NCBI RefSeq assembly: GCF_000698145.1
Contig: NZ_BAXB01000030.1
Coordinates: 1 to 40,039, forward strand
Direction of reading: 5' to 3'
Source: Geomicrobium sp. JCM 19039
Lineage (GTDB): Bacteria > Bacillota > Bacilli > Bacillales > Marinococcaceae
Length of the DNA stretch: 40,039 bases
The position numbers were made by a program, and so were the translations under genes. Below the pieces are notes generated by a model. That model was not told the DNA's origin. It did no database searches and was given only the letters and a program-made list of their open reading frames with translations. Positions 25,983 to 33,508 of the stretch are shown here, in pieces; the stretch's first letter is position 1, and each line of letters starts with the position of its first letter.

Positions 25983-27428
25983 CTATACTTCCTCCTTTAG
26001 CACCCAAGTGTCCTTGCCTCCACCGCCTTGAGAGGAATTCACAACGAGTGAACCTTTTTTCAATGCCACTCGTGACAACCCTCCAGGTATGACTTGAATG
26101 TCTTTCCCACTCATCGCATATACCCGTAAATCAACGTGGCATGGGTAGAACTCATTGCCTTGAAAAGCTGGGGCACGACTTAGTTTAATCGTCGGTTGAG
26201 CGATATATTGGTGTGGCTCAGAAATGATCTTCTCTCTAAACTTGTTAATCTTCTCGGTTGTAGAATGAGGGCCAATTAACATGTCGTATCCTCCAGAAGC
26301 ACCCACATTTTTGACGACGAGCTCATCTAATCGTTCCAACACCCAATCTCGGTGTTCCGGCTTTCGTAACGAGTACGTGTCCACATTCCGAAGGATTGGC
26401 TCTTCATTTAAATAGTATTGAATCATATCCGGAACGTATGCATACATCGCCTTGTCATCCGCGACACCGTTTCCTAATGCATTTACAATTGCAACGTTCC
26501 CTTGTGAAAATGAGCGATACAATCCTTCAACCCCGAGTAAGGAATCGGGTCTAAAATGGGCAGGGTCCAAATATTCATCATCAATGCGGCGATAAATAAC
26601 ATCTACTTGCTTAAGACCATAAATCGTTCGCATGAACACATGGTCATCTTTCACGACCAGATCCGGACTTTCTACTAATTGTATGCCCATTTGTTGGGCC
26701 AAAAAGACATGATCATAATACGCAGAATTAAATACACCAGGTGTGAGCAGAACAGCCGTTGACGCTGAACCGTTCGTACTATACTCCATTAGAGCTTTGC
26801 GCATATCATCCATCTGCTCTTCTAATGTGTACAACGCGTGTTGCTTAAAAAACTCCGGATACACTTGTCTCATTACATACCGGTTTTGGAACATGTAACT
26901 TAGCCCACTCGGATTTCGTAAATTATCTTCAAGCACACGATATTCCCCGTGCTCATCACGAATTAGGTCAATGCCTGATAAAAATAAATGGTTTCCTAGC
27001 GGGAAAGACGTTTCTTTCAACTCTTTCAAATAGTATGGATTGTCATACACCAAATTCTTCGGAATCACTTCGTCATGCAGAATCTTTTGCTCGCTGTATA
27101 TGTCATCGAGAAAAGCATTTAACGCCTTTAACCGTTGCTTTATGCCCCGTTCTATCTCTTGCCATTCCTCACTGGAAATGATAATCGGAATAAAGTCAAA
27201 CGGCATCGTTCTCTCTGTGCCTGCGTTATCTTTATAAACTGTAAATGTGATACCTTGTCGCAAGAAAGAGGCTTGTGCTTGTTCGTGTTTGAGTTGAAGC
27301 TCTGCTGATTCAAACGAATCAATTGTTCGATGCAACAAACGGTAGTGGGATTTCACTTCACCTTGTGACGTGAACATTTCATCAAAATATGCATCTGTGT
27401 TATACGGCTGTAGTTTCTTCACGCTCAA
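25983..27428 (-). CDS. Circularly permuted ATP-grasp protein
   Basis: A 481-aa protein of the circularly permuted ATP-grasp family (older DUF404/DUF407). Visible signatures are RQGITFTVY, FPLGNHLFLSGIDLIRDEHG, LEDNLRNPSGLSYM, NALGNGVADDKA, VVKNVGASGGYDM and the C-terminal SSQGGGGKDTWVL. ATP-grasp enzymes ligate a carboxylate to an amine using ATP, so this is a likely peptide or amide ligase. The start is TTG 27428 or GTG 27422; AAAGGGGTGA lies just upstream and fits either. It is first in the operon with alpha-E and transglutaminase-like genes, which probably act on its product. Confidence 0.92.
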   Translation of the reverse strand: MSVKKLQPYNTDAYFDEMFTSQGEVKSHYRLLHRTIDSFESAELQLKHEQAQASFLRQGITFTVYKDNAGTERTMPFDFIPIIISSEEWQEIERGIKQRLKALNAFLDDIYSEQKILHDEVIPKNLVYDNPYYLKELKETSFPLGNHLFLSGIDLIRDEHGEYRVLEDNLRNPSGLSYMFQNRYVMRQVYPEFFKQHALYTLEEQMDDMRKALMEYSTNGSASTAVLLTPGVFNSAYYDHVFLAQQMGIQLVESPDLVVKDDHVFMRTIYGLKQVDVIYRRIDDEYLDPAHFRPDSLLGVEGLYRSFSQGNVAIVNALGNGVADDKAMYAYVPDMIQYYLNEEPILRNVDTYSLRKPEHRDWVLERLDELVVKNVGASGGYDMLIGPHSTTEKINKFREKIISEPHQYIAQPTIKLSRAPAFQGNEFYPCHVDLRVYAMSGKDIQVIPGGLSRVALKKGSLVVNSSQGGGGKDTWVLKEEV

Positions 27429-27632
27429 TCATTCACCCCTTTATTTTTATTTCCTCTTTCTACAATTCCCTGATTTTTGATAATTGAAACAATTATGGTC
27501 TTGATTATGAATAAAACCAGCACATCCGTGTAATAATATGGGTACCTTTGGATCAATTGCTTCGAAAAATGTTTTTGATTCCGGTGATGAGGGTAATGAT
27601 TAGTAAAATGCTTATAGAATGGTGGTGTGACG

Positions 27633-27905
27633 ATGGATCTGTTACTTGTGTCGCTTATCTTTATTGCGTATTTGTGCATGATCTTTCCGATGACCCATAT
27701 GCTTATTTCGAGACACACTGATCCACATATTTATTATGTGTTACTTCCTACGCTCGTTGGCTTGCCGGTATTCTTTATGAGCCAACCTTTTTTACATGAA
27801 GCATCGACCCCCATTTTATTCGCCGCATCAATGTTGCCATTTACAGCGGTTGCTTCATCAGCAATGATCGGTATTTATTACATGAAACTTCGGAGAGCTG
27901 CATAG
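27633..27905 (+). CDS. Small integral membrane protein, unknown
   Basis: A 90-aa hydrophobic protein with three predicted helices (MDLLLVSLIFIAYLCMIF..., YYVLLPTLVGLPVFFM, LFAASMLPFTAVASSAMIGIYYM) and a short basic end (KLRRAA). ATG 27633 is preceded by GGTGGTGTG; GTG 27627 is an in-frame alternative. It is divergent from the ATP-grasp operon and is followed by a T-run. I do not recognise the family. The codons look normal and the ribosome site supports expression. Confidence 0.65.
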   Translation: MDLLLVSLIFIAYLCMIFPMTHMLISRHTDPHIYYVLLPTLVGLPVFFMSQPFLHEASTPILFAASMLPFTAVASSAMIGIYYMKLRRAA

Positions 27906-27949
27906 CCCTCTTTTTTTTATCCATAATAAAGACATAAGGAGTTGAGCTT

Positions 27950-28108
27950 ATGTCTAAAAATAATAAAGAACAAAAGCATGACCATCAGTTCAGAGAAACG
28001 AAAAACCACGGGGAGCATCGTAACGGAAGACTAAGTCAGTTTAAAAATCATACATCCGGTGATGGGGATGAGCATAACGAATATCTAAGCAAAGAAGACG
28101 GAGAATAG
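27950..28108 (+). CDS. Small hydrophilic protein (52 aa), unknown
   Basis: ATG 27950 follows AAGGAGTTGAGC and opens a 52-aa frame rich in Lys, His, Asn, Glu and Asp (KEQKHDHQFRETKNHGEHRNG) without hydrophobic segments. A perfect terminator follows 12 bases after the stop. Very hydrophilic short proteins of this kind are often spore-associated in Bacillaceae, but I see no SASP motif, so function is open. The tight ribosome site and terminator make it a credible gene. Confidence 0.62.
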   Translation: MSKNNKEQKHDHQFRETKNHGEHRNGRLSQFKNHTSGDGDEHNEYLSKEDGE

Positions 28109-28120
28109 TGGCATACCGTT

Positions 28121-28152
28121 AGAACAAGAGGTCCGTACTCTTGTTCTTTTTG
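28121..28152 (+). terminator. Rho-independent terminator
   Basis: AGAACAAGAG (28121-28130) pairs perfectly with CTCTTGTTCT (28138-28147) and is followed by TTTTT. It terminates the 52-aa gene. Confidence 0.88.
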
Positions 28153-28259
28153 AAGAGATCAACTAAAATAGCATTAGCGTTGCCGATAATCAAAGTCATC
28201 ATTCACGACGTAGAAAACCAAGTTATTGTTCAACTTTTCTACACGAATGCCTGACTGAT

Positions 28260-28572
28260 CTAGATAAGTTGAACGAAAGAGTTTCTTCACGAACGAATGG
28301 TAGACCAACCGTTAAAGCCTAAAGCTTAACGACTTTGAAGATCGATCTTAATCGTTCACAATAGACGTAGCAATAAATGGTATCCACTGCTATTGACTTC
28401 CAAAGTGTACCGATAGCGTTGAATGCAAATATTGACCAACCCCAGCTTAACAACGTCGCCGATCCCGTCCTGTTGATTGGAACGAAAGGTGGTGACACCT
28501 GTGGAAGCCGCCTGCAGTGGAAAGCAACAACGAACTGTGCAATTAGGAAAATGTTAAGTTCATTCTATATAG
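28260..28572 (+). repeat. Small TIR-flanked repeat element, copy 2
   Basis: A 313-bp non-coding unit that begins CTAGATAAGTTGAACG and ends GTTCATTCTATATAG, the same terminal inverted repeats as the elements at 11937, 12276 and 23525. The left 45 bases resemble the element at 11937. The right end includes GCAGTGGAAAGCAAC, as in the large element. The interior is different and has no convincing gene. Confidence 0.65.
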
Positions 28573-28959
28573 CACAAAATAAAAGAACGTTTTTGTACAG
28601 CCTAGAGAGGCGATTGTAAACGCAATTAGCCCGTGCATAAGAAAAAAACAAGCATGATATCTTGCACATATGAGCCAGTTGGTTTTATCTTAAAGATACT
28701 CGAAACGATTATGGTGGTAGCTTGGATTTTTTTCCGATCTGTCATAAAAAGAGGGCTCTTGAGAAAAATTCCCTCCTTTTGGGCTGACCAGGTTTTATAA
28801 CTTCCTTTCTTTATTTTTTCTATATTGATATGATCAAACTATCAATCTATTATTATGAGCTAAACGATGCGTTACGCATTATTCATAGTAGACGACGCAG
28901 TCTTTTTAATAGCCGTATTGGAAATCTTTTATTCATCATTTATAGATAAGGAGAAAGCT
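28573..28959. other. Gene-free spacer with one terminator-like hairpin
   Basis: No gene is supported here. AAAAAGAGGG (28746-28755) and CCCTCCTTTT (28771-28780) can form a nine-of-ten-pair stem ending in T's, a possible plus-strand terminator after the repeat element. The 28800-28950 part is A/T-rich and should hold the promoter of the GAF-STAS gene, but I cannot assign boxes with confidence. Confidence 0.4.
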
Positions 28960-29802
28960 ATGACTAAACACCAATCTCTTCTCGACACTTCCAACAAACT
29001 TTTTGCGATTCTTACAAAAGAGTTAAATGTCAACACTGTATATATTGCTCGACGAGACGAGAAGGTGATGACTGTCATTAATGCCCGCAATGAAGACCGG
29101 ACCATTGTGACACCATCCATGCAAGTGAGTTACGACGATTCCAATTGCCGATATGTTCACGAGAACCCGTCAGGCACACGATCATTTAAAAATCTGATGA
29201 CTGATTCTGAAACGAAAGATCGCCCCATCACCGAACAGCTCCAAGTGAAAACATTTTTGGGCATCACGATACAACGCATGAACGGGGTACCGTTTGGAAC
29301 CCTTTGTATTATGGACCCTGAAGAAAAGACGTTTACCGATGATCAGGTCGCCTTTGTCGAATCGTTTGCTTACGTGTTGTCTTACATGATTGAACTCGAT
29401 GAGACGATTCACGACTTAGAGCTCATTAGCGTTCCAATCATGCCCCTCACACCGGAGTTAGCCATTCTTGCTCTCCAAGGAAACATTAATGATCGACGTG
29501 CGAGCAAGATTATGGAAGATACGCTACACTATGCATCTGAAAAGCGGATTCGCCATTTCGTCATTGACCTCTCAGAAATGCTTCACACGGAGCAAAGCTC
29601 AGTAGACTTGTTGAAACGGCTCGTATCGGCATTACGGTTAATGGGCGTACGGGTCATCCTGTCAGGCATTCCTGTGTCTTTAGCCAAAGACAGCACGACG
29701 ATTGAACTTTTAAACAAACTTGATGTTGACTATGTGAGTCGCTTAGAGAACGCCCTTCCGCGCTTAGGATTTGAAATTACGAAAGTTGGTACACCATCGT
29801 AA
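28960..29802 (+). CDS. GAF-STAS stressosome-type protein (RsbR-like)
   Basis: A 280-aa protein with an N-terminal GAF-type sensory domain (about residues 5-145; FLGITIQRMNGVPFGTLCIMDPEE is typical) and a C-terminal STAS domain (about 160-275; FVIDLSEMLHTEQSSVDLL and GVRVILSGIPVSLA). RsbR proteins combine a variable N-domain with a STAS domain and form the stressosome that gates sigma-B. Here the position of the phospho-acceptor Thr in ID(L)T appears as Ser. ATG 28960 follows AAGGAGAAAG; the longer frame to 28867 lacks support. No rsbS or rsbT is next to it, so it is an orphan sensor (inference). Confidence 0.83.
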   Translation: MTKHQSLLDTSNKLFAILTKELNVNTVYIARRDEKVMTVINARNEDRTIVTPSMQVSYDDSNCRYVHENPSGTRSFKNLMTDSETKDRPITEQLQVKTFLGITIQRMNGVPFGTLCIMDPEEKTFTDDQVAFVESFAYVLSYMIELDETIHDLELISVPIMPLTPELAILALQGNINDRRASKIMEDTLHYASEKRIRHFVIDLSEMLHTEQSSVDLLKRLVSALRLMGVRVILSGIPVSLAKDSTTIELLNKLDVDYVSRLENALPRLGFEITKVGTPS

Positions 29803-29884
29803 TATTGGTGAAAACATATACGTAATATCGTTCTTTAGTAAGGGCGGAGTGGCGCAAAAATCTTAATGTAAAAATCCCGCTCAT

Positions 29885-29974
29885 CTGCTTCCATATTCAC
29901 CGGTTTGGAAGCAGAATGATACCGGTCACTCACTTTTTAGTAAATCTGTTTCCAATAGGCTCCCTTTGGAAACA
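29885..29974. repeat. Pair of similar hairpins between GAF-STAS and small gene
   Basis: CTGCTTCCA (29885-29893) pairs with TGGAAGCAG (29906-29914). CTGTTTCCA (29946-29954) pairs with TGGAAACA (29967-29974). The two hairpins have nearly the same sequence and spacing, and the C/G versus T/A difference occurs in both arms. The remaining 29803-30249 spacer outside these and the small minus-strand gene shows nothing else. Confidence 0.6.
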
Positions 29975-29993
29975 AATCGCCAATTTAATGACT

Positions 29994-30179
29994 CTATAAC
30001 ATCACAGCGCCTAAGTTCATCTCCAATAACTCGTCTTTCAATTTCTCCAAGTAGAAAGTACCTCGGTCATATTGATTCCCCTGTTCATAATTTTCTTGGC
30101 GAAAACATTGTAACAAGGGATTAATATTTCCTTTTTTCTTTTTCGTATTCCTCCTTAAACTAAGGAGGCGCTTCCCCAT
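29994..30179 (-). CDS. Small hypothetical protein (61 aa)
   Basis: ATG 30179, preceded by AGAGGCGAG, opens a 61-aa frame with a basic N-terminus (MGKRLLSLRRNTKKKKG) and a C-terminal half (FYLEKLKDELLEMNLGAVML) that looks like an amphipathic helix. The region NYEQGNQYDRGTFY has real-protein composition. No family is recognised. It is divergent from the M20 amidohydrolase. The weak ribosome site keeps confidence moderate. Confidence 0.5.
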   Translation of the reverse strand: MGKRLLSLRRNTKKKKGNINPLLQCFRQENYEQGNQYDRGTFYLEKLKDELLEMNLGAVML

Positions 30180-30249
30180 CTCGCCTCTTTTATTCGAACT
30201 ATTCCTTCAATTATAGTAGACTAGTATAAAAAGAAAGGTGGATTCCCCT

Positions 30250-31410
30250 ATGACTACTCTCCAGTCGTTGTACCCGAACATCGTCGATTGGCGCAGGCAC
30301 TTACATATGCACCCTGAACTCAGTTTTGAGGAAGTGAATACACCCGCATGGATTGCTGACAAATTAGAAGAGCTCGGTCTAGAAGTAACCCGAAATGTCG
30401 GTGGCCGTGGCGTCGTTGCCAAGCTACACGGTACAGCTGCAGGTCCGACACTCGCACTTCGTGCCGACTTTGACGCATTGCCAATTGACGAAGAGAACAC
30501 TACCTCGTATCGCTCCAAAACCCCTGGTGTAATGCATGCGTGTGGGCATGATGGGCATACCGCCGCACTACTTGGCGTAGCAACAGTGCTTGCTGACCAA
30601 AAAGAAAAACTATCCGGCACGCTCGTGTTCATTTTCCAACACGCCGAAGAATTACCACCTGGTGGCGCTATTGAAATGATTCAAGACGGATGTCTCGAAG
30701 ACGTGGATGTTATATATGGCGCCCATATCGCATCTGAAATGCCACTTGGCACCGTCAATGTACGCTCGGGACCAGTCATGGCTGCGGTGGACCGTTTCAA
30801 GATTCATATCCAAGGTCGAGGCGGTCACGGCGCGAAGCCACAAACAACTGTCGACTCCATCGTTGCAGGCTCCAAACTTGTGACTGACCTCCAACAAATT
30901 GTCGCAAGACGCGTGGACCCAATGGATAACGCAGTCGTCACTGTCGGTGTATTCCAAGCAGGGAAAGCCTTTAACGTCATCGCTGACTCCGCGGTAATTG
31001 AAGGGACAGTACGTACTTTCAAACCAGAAACACGAGCAGCGATTGAAAAAGAAATTCGCGCCATCATTCAAGGTACAGAGGAGAGTACACACGTTTCTTG
31101 CACGGTTGATTACATTAACGGCTACCCAACTCTCGTTAATCATGAGTCAGAAACAGCCCTCGTCGGAAGCATCGCAAAAGAGTTGTTCGGTGAAACGTCT
31201 GTCATTAGCGGCCCCCCGATTCTCGGTGGCGAAGACTTCGCCTATTATCTTGAGCACAAACCCGGAAACTTCTTCCACGTCGGTAGCCGCACAGACGAAG
31301 AATACACACAATATCCACATCACCACCCCCGATTCGATTTCGATGAACGCGTATTGGAGCGCATTGGTGAGATGTTCTTACTACTCGTCGGTCACTATTT
31401 GCGAAAATAA
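30250..31410 (+). CDS. M20-family amidohydrolase (N-acyl amino acid/aminoacylase type)
   Basis: A 386-aa M20D metallopeptidase-like hydrolase. Metal-binding motifs are HACGHDGHT (near residue 95), HAEELPPGGA (near 132) and AHIASEMPLG (near 160), with a dimerisation domain in the middle (GRGGHGAKPQTTVD) and the final ligand region GGEDFAYYLEHKPG. The family removes acyl groups from N-acyl amino acids or hydrolyses hippurate-like substrates. ATG 30250 is chosen, with AAAGGTGG ten bases upstream; GTG 30238 overlaps that site. It is monocistronic with a strong terminator. The exact substrate is unknown. Confidence 0.92.
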   Translation: MTTLQSLYPNIVDWRRHLHMHPELSFEEVNTPAWIADKLEELGLEVTRNVGGRGVVAKLHGTAAGPTLALRADFDALPIDEENTTSYRSKTPGVMHACGHDGHTAALLGVATVLADQKEKLSGTLVFIFQHAEELPPGGAIEMIQDGCLEDVDVIYGAHIASEMPLGTVNVRSGPVMAAVDRFKIHIQGRGGHGAKPQTTVDSIVAGSKLVTDLQQIVARRVDPMDNAVVTVGVFQAGKAFNVIADSAVIEGTVRTFKPETRAAIEKEIRAIIQGTEESTHVSCTVDYINGYPTLVNHESETALVGSIAKELFGETSVISGPPILGGEDFAYYLEHKPGNFFHVGSRTDEEYTQYPHHHPRFDFDERVLERIGEMFLLLVGHYLRK

Positions 31411-31430
31411 ATCCGCAGCACTGCGGATAC

Positions 31431-31468
31431 AAAAGGTGGCGATTCTATCAATAGAATCGCCACCTTTT
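31431..31468 (+). terminator. Rho-independent terminator of the amidohydrolase
   Basis: AAAAGGTGGCGATTCTAT (31431-31448) is perfectly complementary to 31451-31468, and the 3' side ends in TTTT. A smaller hairpin CCGCAGCACTGCGG precedes it directly after the stop. Confidence 0.9.
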
Positions 31469-31620
31469 CTCATAATTTCAACTTACATTTATCCAGGCAA
31501 AATTACCGTAACAATAATTGGCATATAGAAAAAAGTAATCGGTGAAGTCGCATTACTGACTGTATACCAAATAACGGGAGACATCGACGTGAATTATGCC
31601 GACGACCGTTCAGTCTACCT

Positions 31621-31710
31621 TCGGCACCTCCGGTGCCGTTGGTTGCTAGCTCTTTTCGGCGCGATCTAGATCGTTTCGGGGGTGATCTAGATCAAGAATC
31701 TCCTAATCAT
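31621..31710. repeat. GATCTAGATC cluster, inverted relative to 4.9 kb (spacer 31469-31898)
   Basis: GATCTAGATC occurs at 31663-31672 and 31684-31693, next to a GGCACCTCCGGTGCC hairpin at 31623-31637. Read on the minus strand, TTAGGAGATTCTTGATCTAGATC matches TTTAGGAGTTTGGTGATC at 4.87 kb. No gene is visible in the rest of this spacer. Confidence 0.65.
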
Positions 31711-31898
31711 TCCCAGTTGCTATACTGCTAGACATTTATGTGAGCTAAGCCTCACTTCTTCGGATACTTGGATGTCGGAAGTTCCCGCTAGCATAGCTCA
31801 ATGAAATAGCAAACGTCCCGGGTTGTGTAACTTTGATTATTTGGCTATAGAGACGATCATCAATCGAACAAAGAACACAGCATCCTTGCTAGGACGAA

Positions 31899-31931
31899 AA
31901 GAAACCCATTCTTTTCAAGAATGGGTTTCTT
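31899..31931. terminator. Terminator of the mannitol operon (bidirectional)
   Basis: AAGAAACCCATTCTT (31899-31913) and AAGAATGGGTTTCTT (31917-31931) form a perfect fifteen-pair stem with a three-base loop, twelve bases after the mtlD stop. On the minus strand the stem ends in TTCTTTTCG. Confidence 0.88.
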
Positions 31932-31942
31932 ACCTTTATCAT

Positions 31943-33079
31943 CTACTTTTCTTGTTCTAAACGTTTTTTCACCAAGGCGGCTAGTGGGTGTTCACCGTCT
32001 AAGCCTGATACGTGAAGAAAAGTCTCATACGCACCGTATTGTTGCACGAGCTGCTCGAGTTCTTCACTTTCAGCATCTCCCTCTGCCCTGAAGAAAAGCG
32101 CCTGACAAATTGAGGCAATTAATCGATGTGGCACTTCGCCTTTCTCAGCTAGAAAACGGGCAGGTTTTACAAGTCGATCATTGCTACCCAATTTACGGAT
32201 CGGTCCTCTGCCGACTCGAGCAACCGTGTCTTCTAAAAATGGATTTTTGAACCGTTCAATAATCCGCTCAACATACTGCATATGGGCTTCTTTTTCAAAC
32301 CCATAGTCTTCAACGAGAACTTGGGCAGTTTCGTGCAAAGCTGCCCGTACGTGCGACTCAATCGCTTCGACTTGAAGCGCATCGAGAATCCGTTCTTTTC
32401 CAGCGTGAAATCCTGCATACGCGGCAACCGCATGCCCCGTATTAACAGTGAAAAGTTTCCGGTCAATGTATGAGTCGAGATCTGGGACGAGTAGCGCTTC
32501 GCCGAGTTCAACGTCATCTCCTACGAGCGCGCGGTCTTCAACGACCCATTCAAAAAACGGTTCAACCGTGACAGCCAGCGCATCTTTTTGTTGTACATTA
32601 GGAACAATCCGATCAACGGCAGCATCTAGAAATCCGACAGTGCCTGCAAGTGTACGCCGCTCCCCTTCGGACAAATGCTCAACAACATGCCCTTTTAACG
32701 TCGATGTCGCGCGGATCGCATTTTCACAGGCGATGATGTTCACTGGCGTGTGTCCGTCTCTTTGCCCAAGACCTTTTGCAATTAAAGGGGCAATGTGAGG
32801 GAGAACTGTTGGTCCTACAGCTGTCGTAATGATCTGGGCATTGGCGATCGCTTCAATCACTTGCTCTTGCTCATCACGCTATTCAGCTGTTACACCTTGA
32901 ACGTCAAAAGACTGATCAACGGCAGAAGCAATTCGCACAGTATAACTGCCCCGCTCTTTTAAAGCGGAGATCACTTCATGATTTACATCAACAAACGTCA
33001 CGCGATACCCTGCATCACTGAGTACGGCTCCGATAAACCCTCTTCCAATATTCCCTGCACCAAAATGAACGGCTTGCAT
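31943..33079 (-). CDS. mtlD: Mannitol-1-phosphate 5-dehydrogenase, with in-frame TAG at 32879-32881
   Basis: A 378-codon gene for the NAD-dependent enzyme that converts mannitol-1-phosphate to fructose-6-phosphate. The Rossmann start [13 protein letters not shown] is intact, followed by [15 protein letters not shown] interrupts the frame after codon 66 ([19 protein letters not shown]). The rest ([23 protein letters not shown] and the C-domain) stays in the same frame. This is therefore a nonsense substitution, unlike the frameshifts elsewhere in the window. The stop falls in a variable loop. It directly follows mtlF (TAAATG junction). Either a base-call error or a real recent inactivation; if real, only a 66-aa fragment is made. 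Confidence 0.87.
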
Positions 33080-33508
33080 TTACTCGTTCACCTGCGAAAA
33101 GAACTCGAGCACATCTTCGGCAGTTTCGGATTGCAACAATCGATGTACATTCTCTTCTTCAGAACATGCAATGGCGATCTTAGAGAGAATATCCAAATGT
33201 TCTCCGTCCTTACCGGCAATGCCAATCACGAGTTGCGCTTTGTTGCCATCCCAATCAATTGGATCTTTCAAGAGCAGTACGGAAAGCCCAGACTGTTGCA
33301 CTTCATCACGAGAATCTTCCGTTCCGTGAGGAATGGCAAGCAAATTCCCCATATACGTTGATGTAATCTCCTCGCGAGCATGCATCTTCTCAATATAACT
33401 TTCGGTCACGTAACCTTCACGTACAAGAACGTCTCCTGCTCCAGTAATGGCTTCTTCACGTGTTGCGGCAGTTGCGTTTAGTTGAATGTTTTCTTTTTTT
33501 AAGATCAT
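33080..33508 (-). CDS. mtlF: Mannitol PTS EIIA component
   Basis: A 142-aa EIIA protein of the mannitol/fructose family that passes phosphate from HPr to MtlA. The active-site His lies in GNLLAIPHGTEDSRDEV (near residue 64). ATG 33508 overlaps the mtlR stop (ATGA) and has AAAGGAGACG upstream; the longer frame to 33571 is the end of mtlR in another frame. It is followed immediately by mtlD. Confidence 0.94.
   Translation of the reverse strand: MILKKENIQLNATAATREEAITGAGDVLVREGYVTESYIEKMHAREEITSTYMGNLLAIPHGTEDSRDEVQQSGLSVLLLKDPIDWDGNKAQLVIGIAGKDGEHLDILSKIAIACSEEENVHRLLQSETAEDVLEFFSQVNE

Noticed and set aside
27425..27718. Minus-strand 97-aa ORF upstream of the ATP-grasp gene
   Set aside because: It lies across the divergent promoter region and overlaps the small membrane protein gene, with His/Tyr-rich composition typical of antisense frames.
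32879..32881. Recoded TAG (for example pyrrolysine or programmed read-through) in mtlD
   Set aside because: No pyrrolysine machinery or read-through context is visible, and the position is a variable loop; a substitution or base-call error is simpler.
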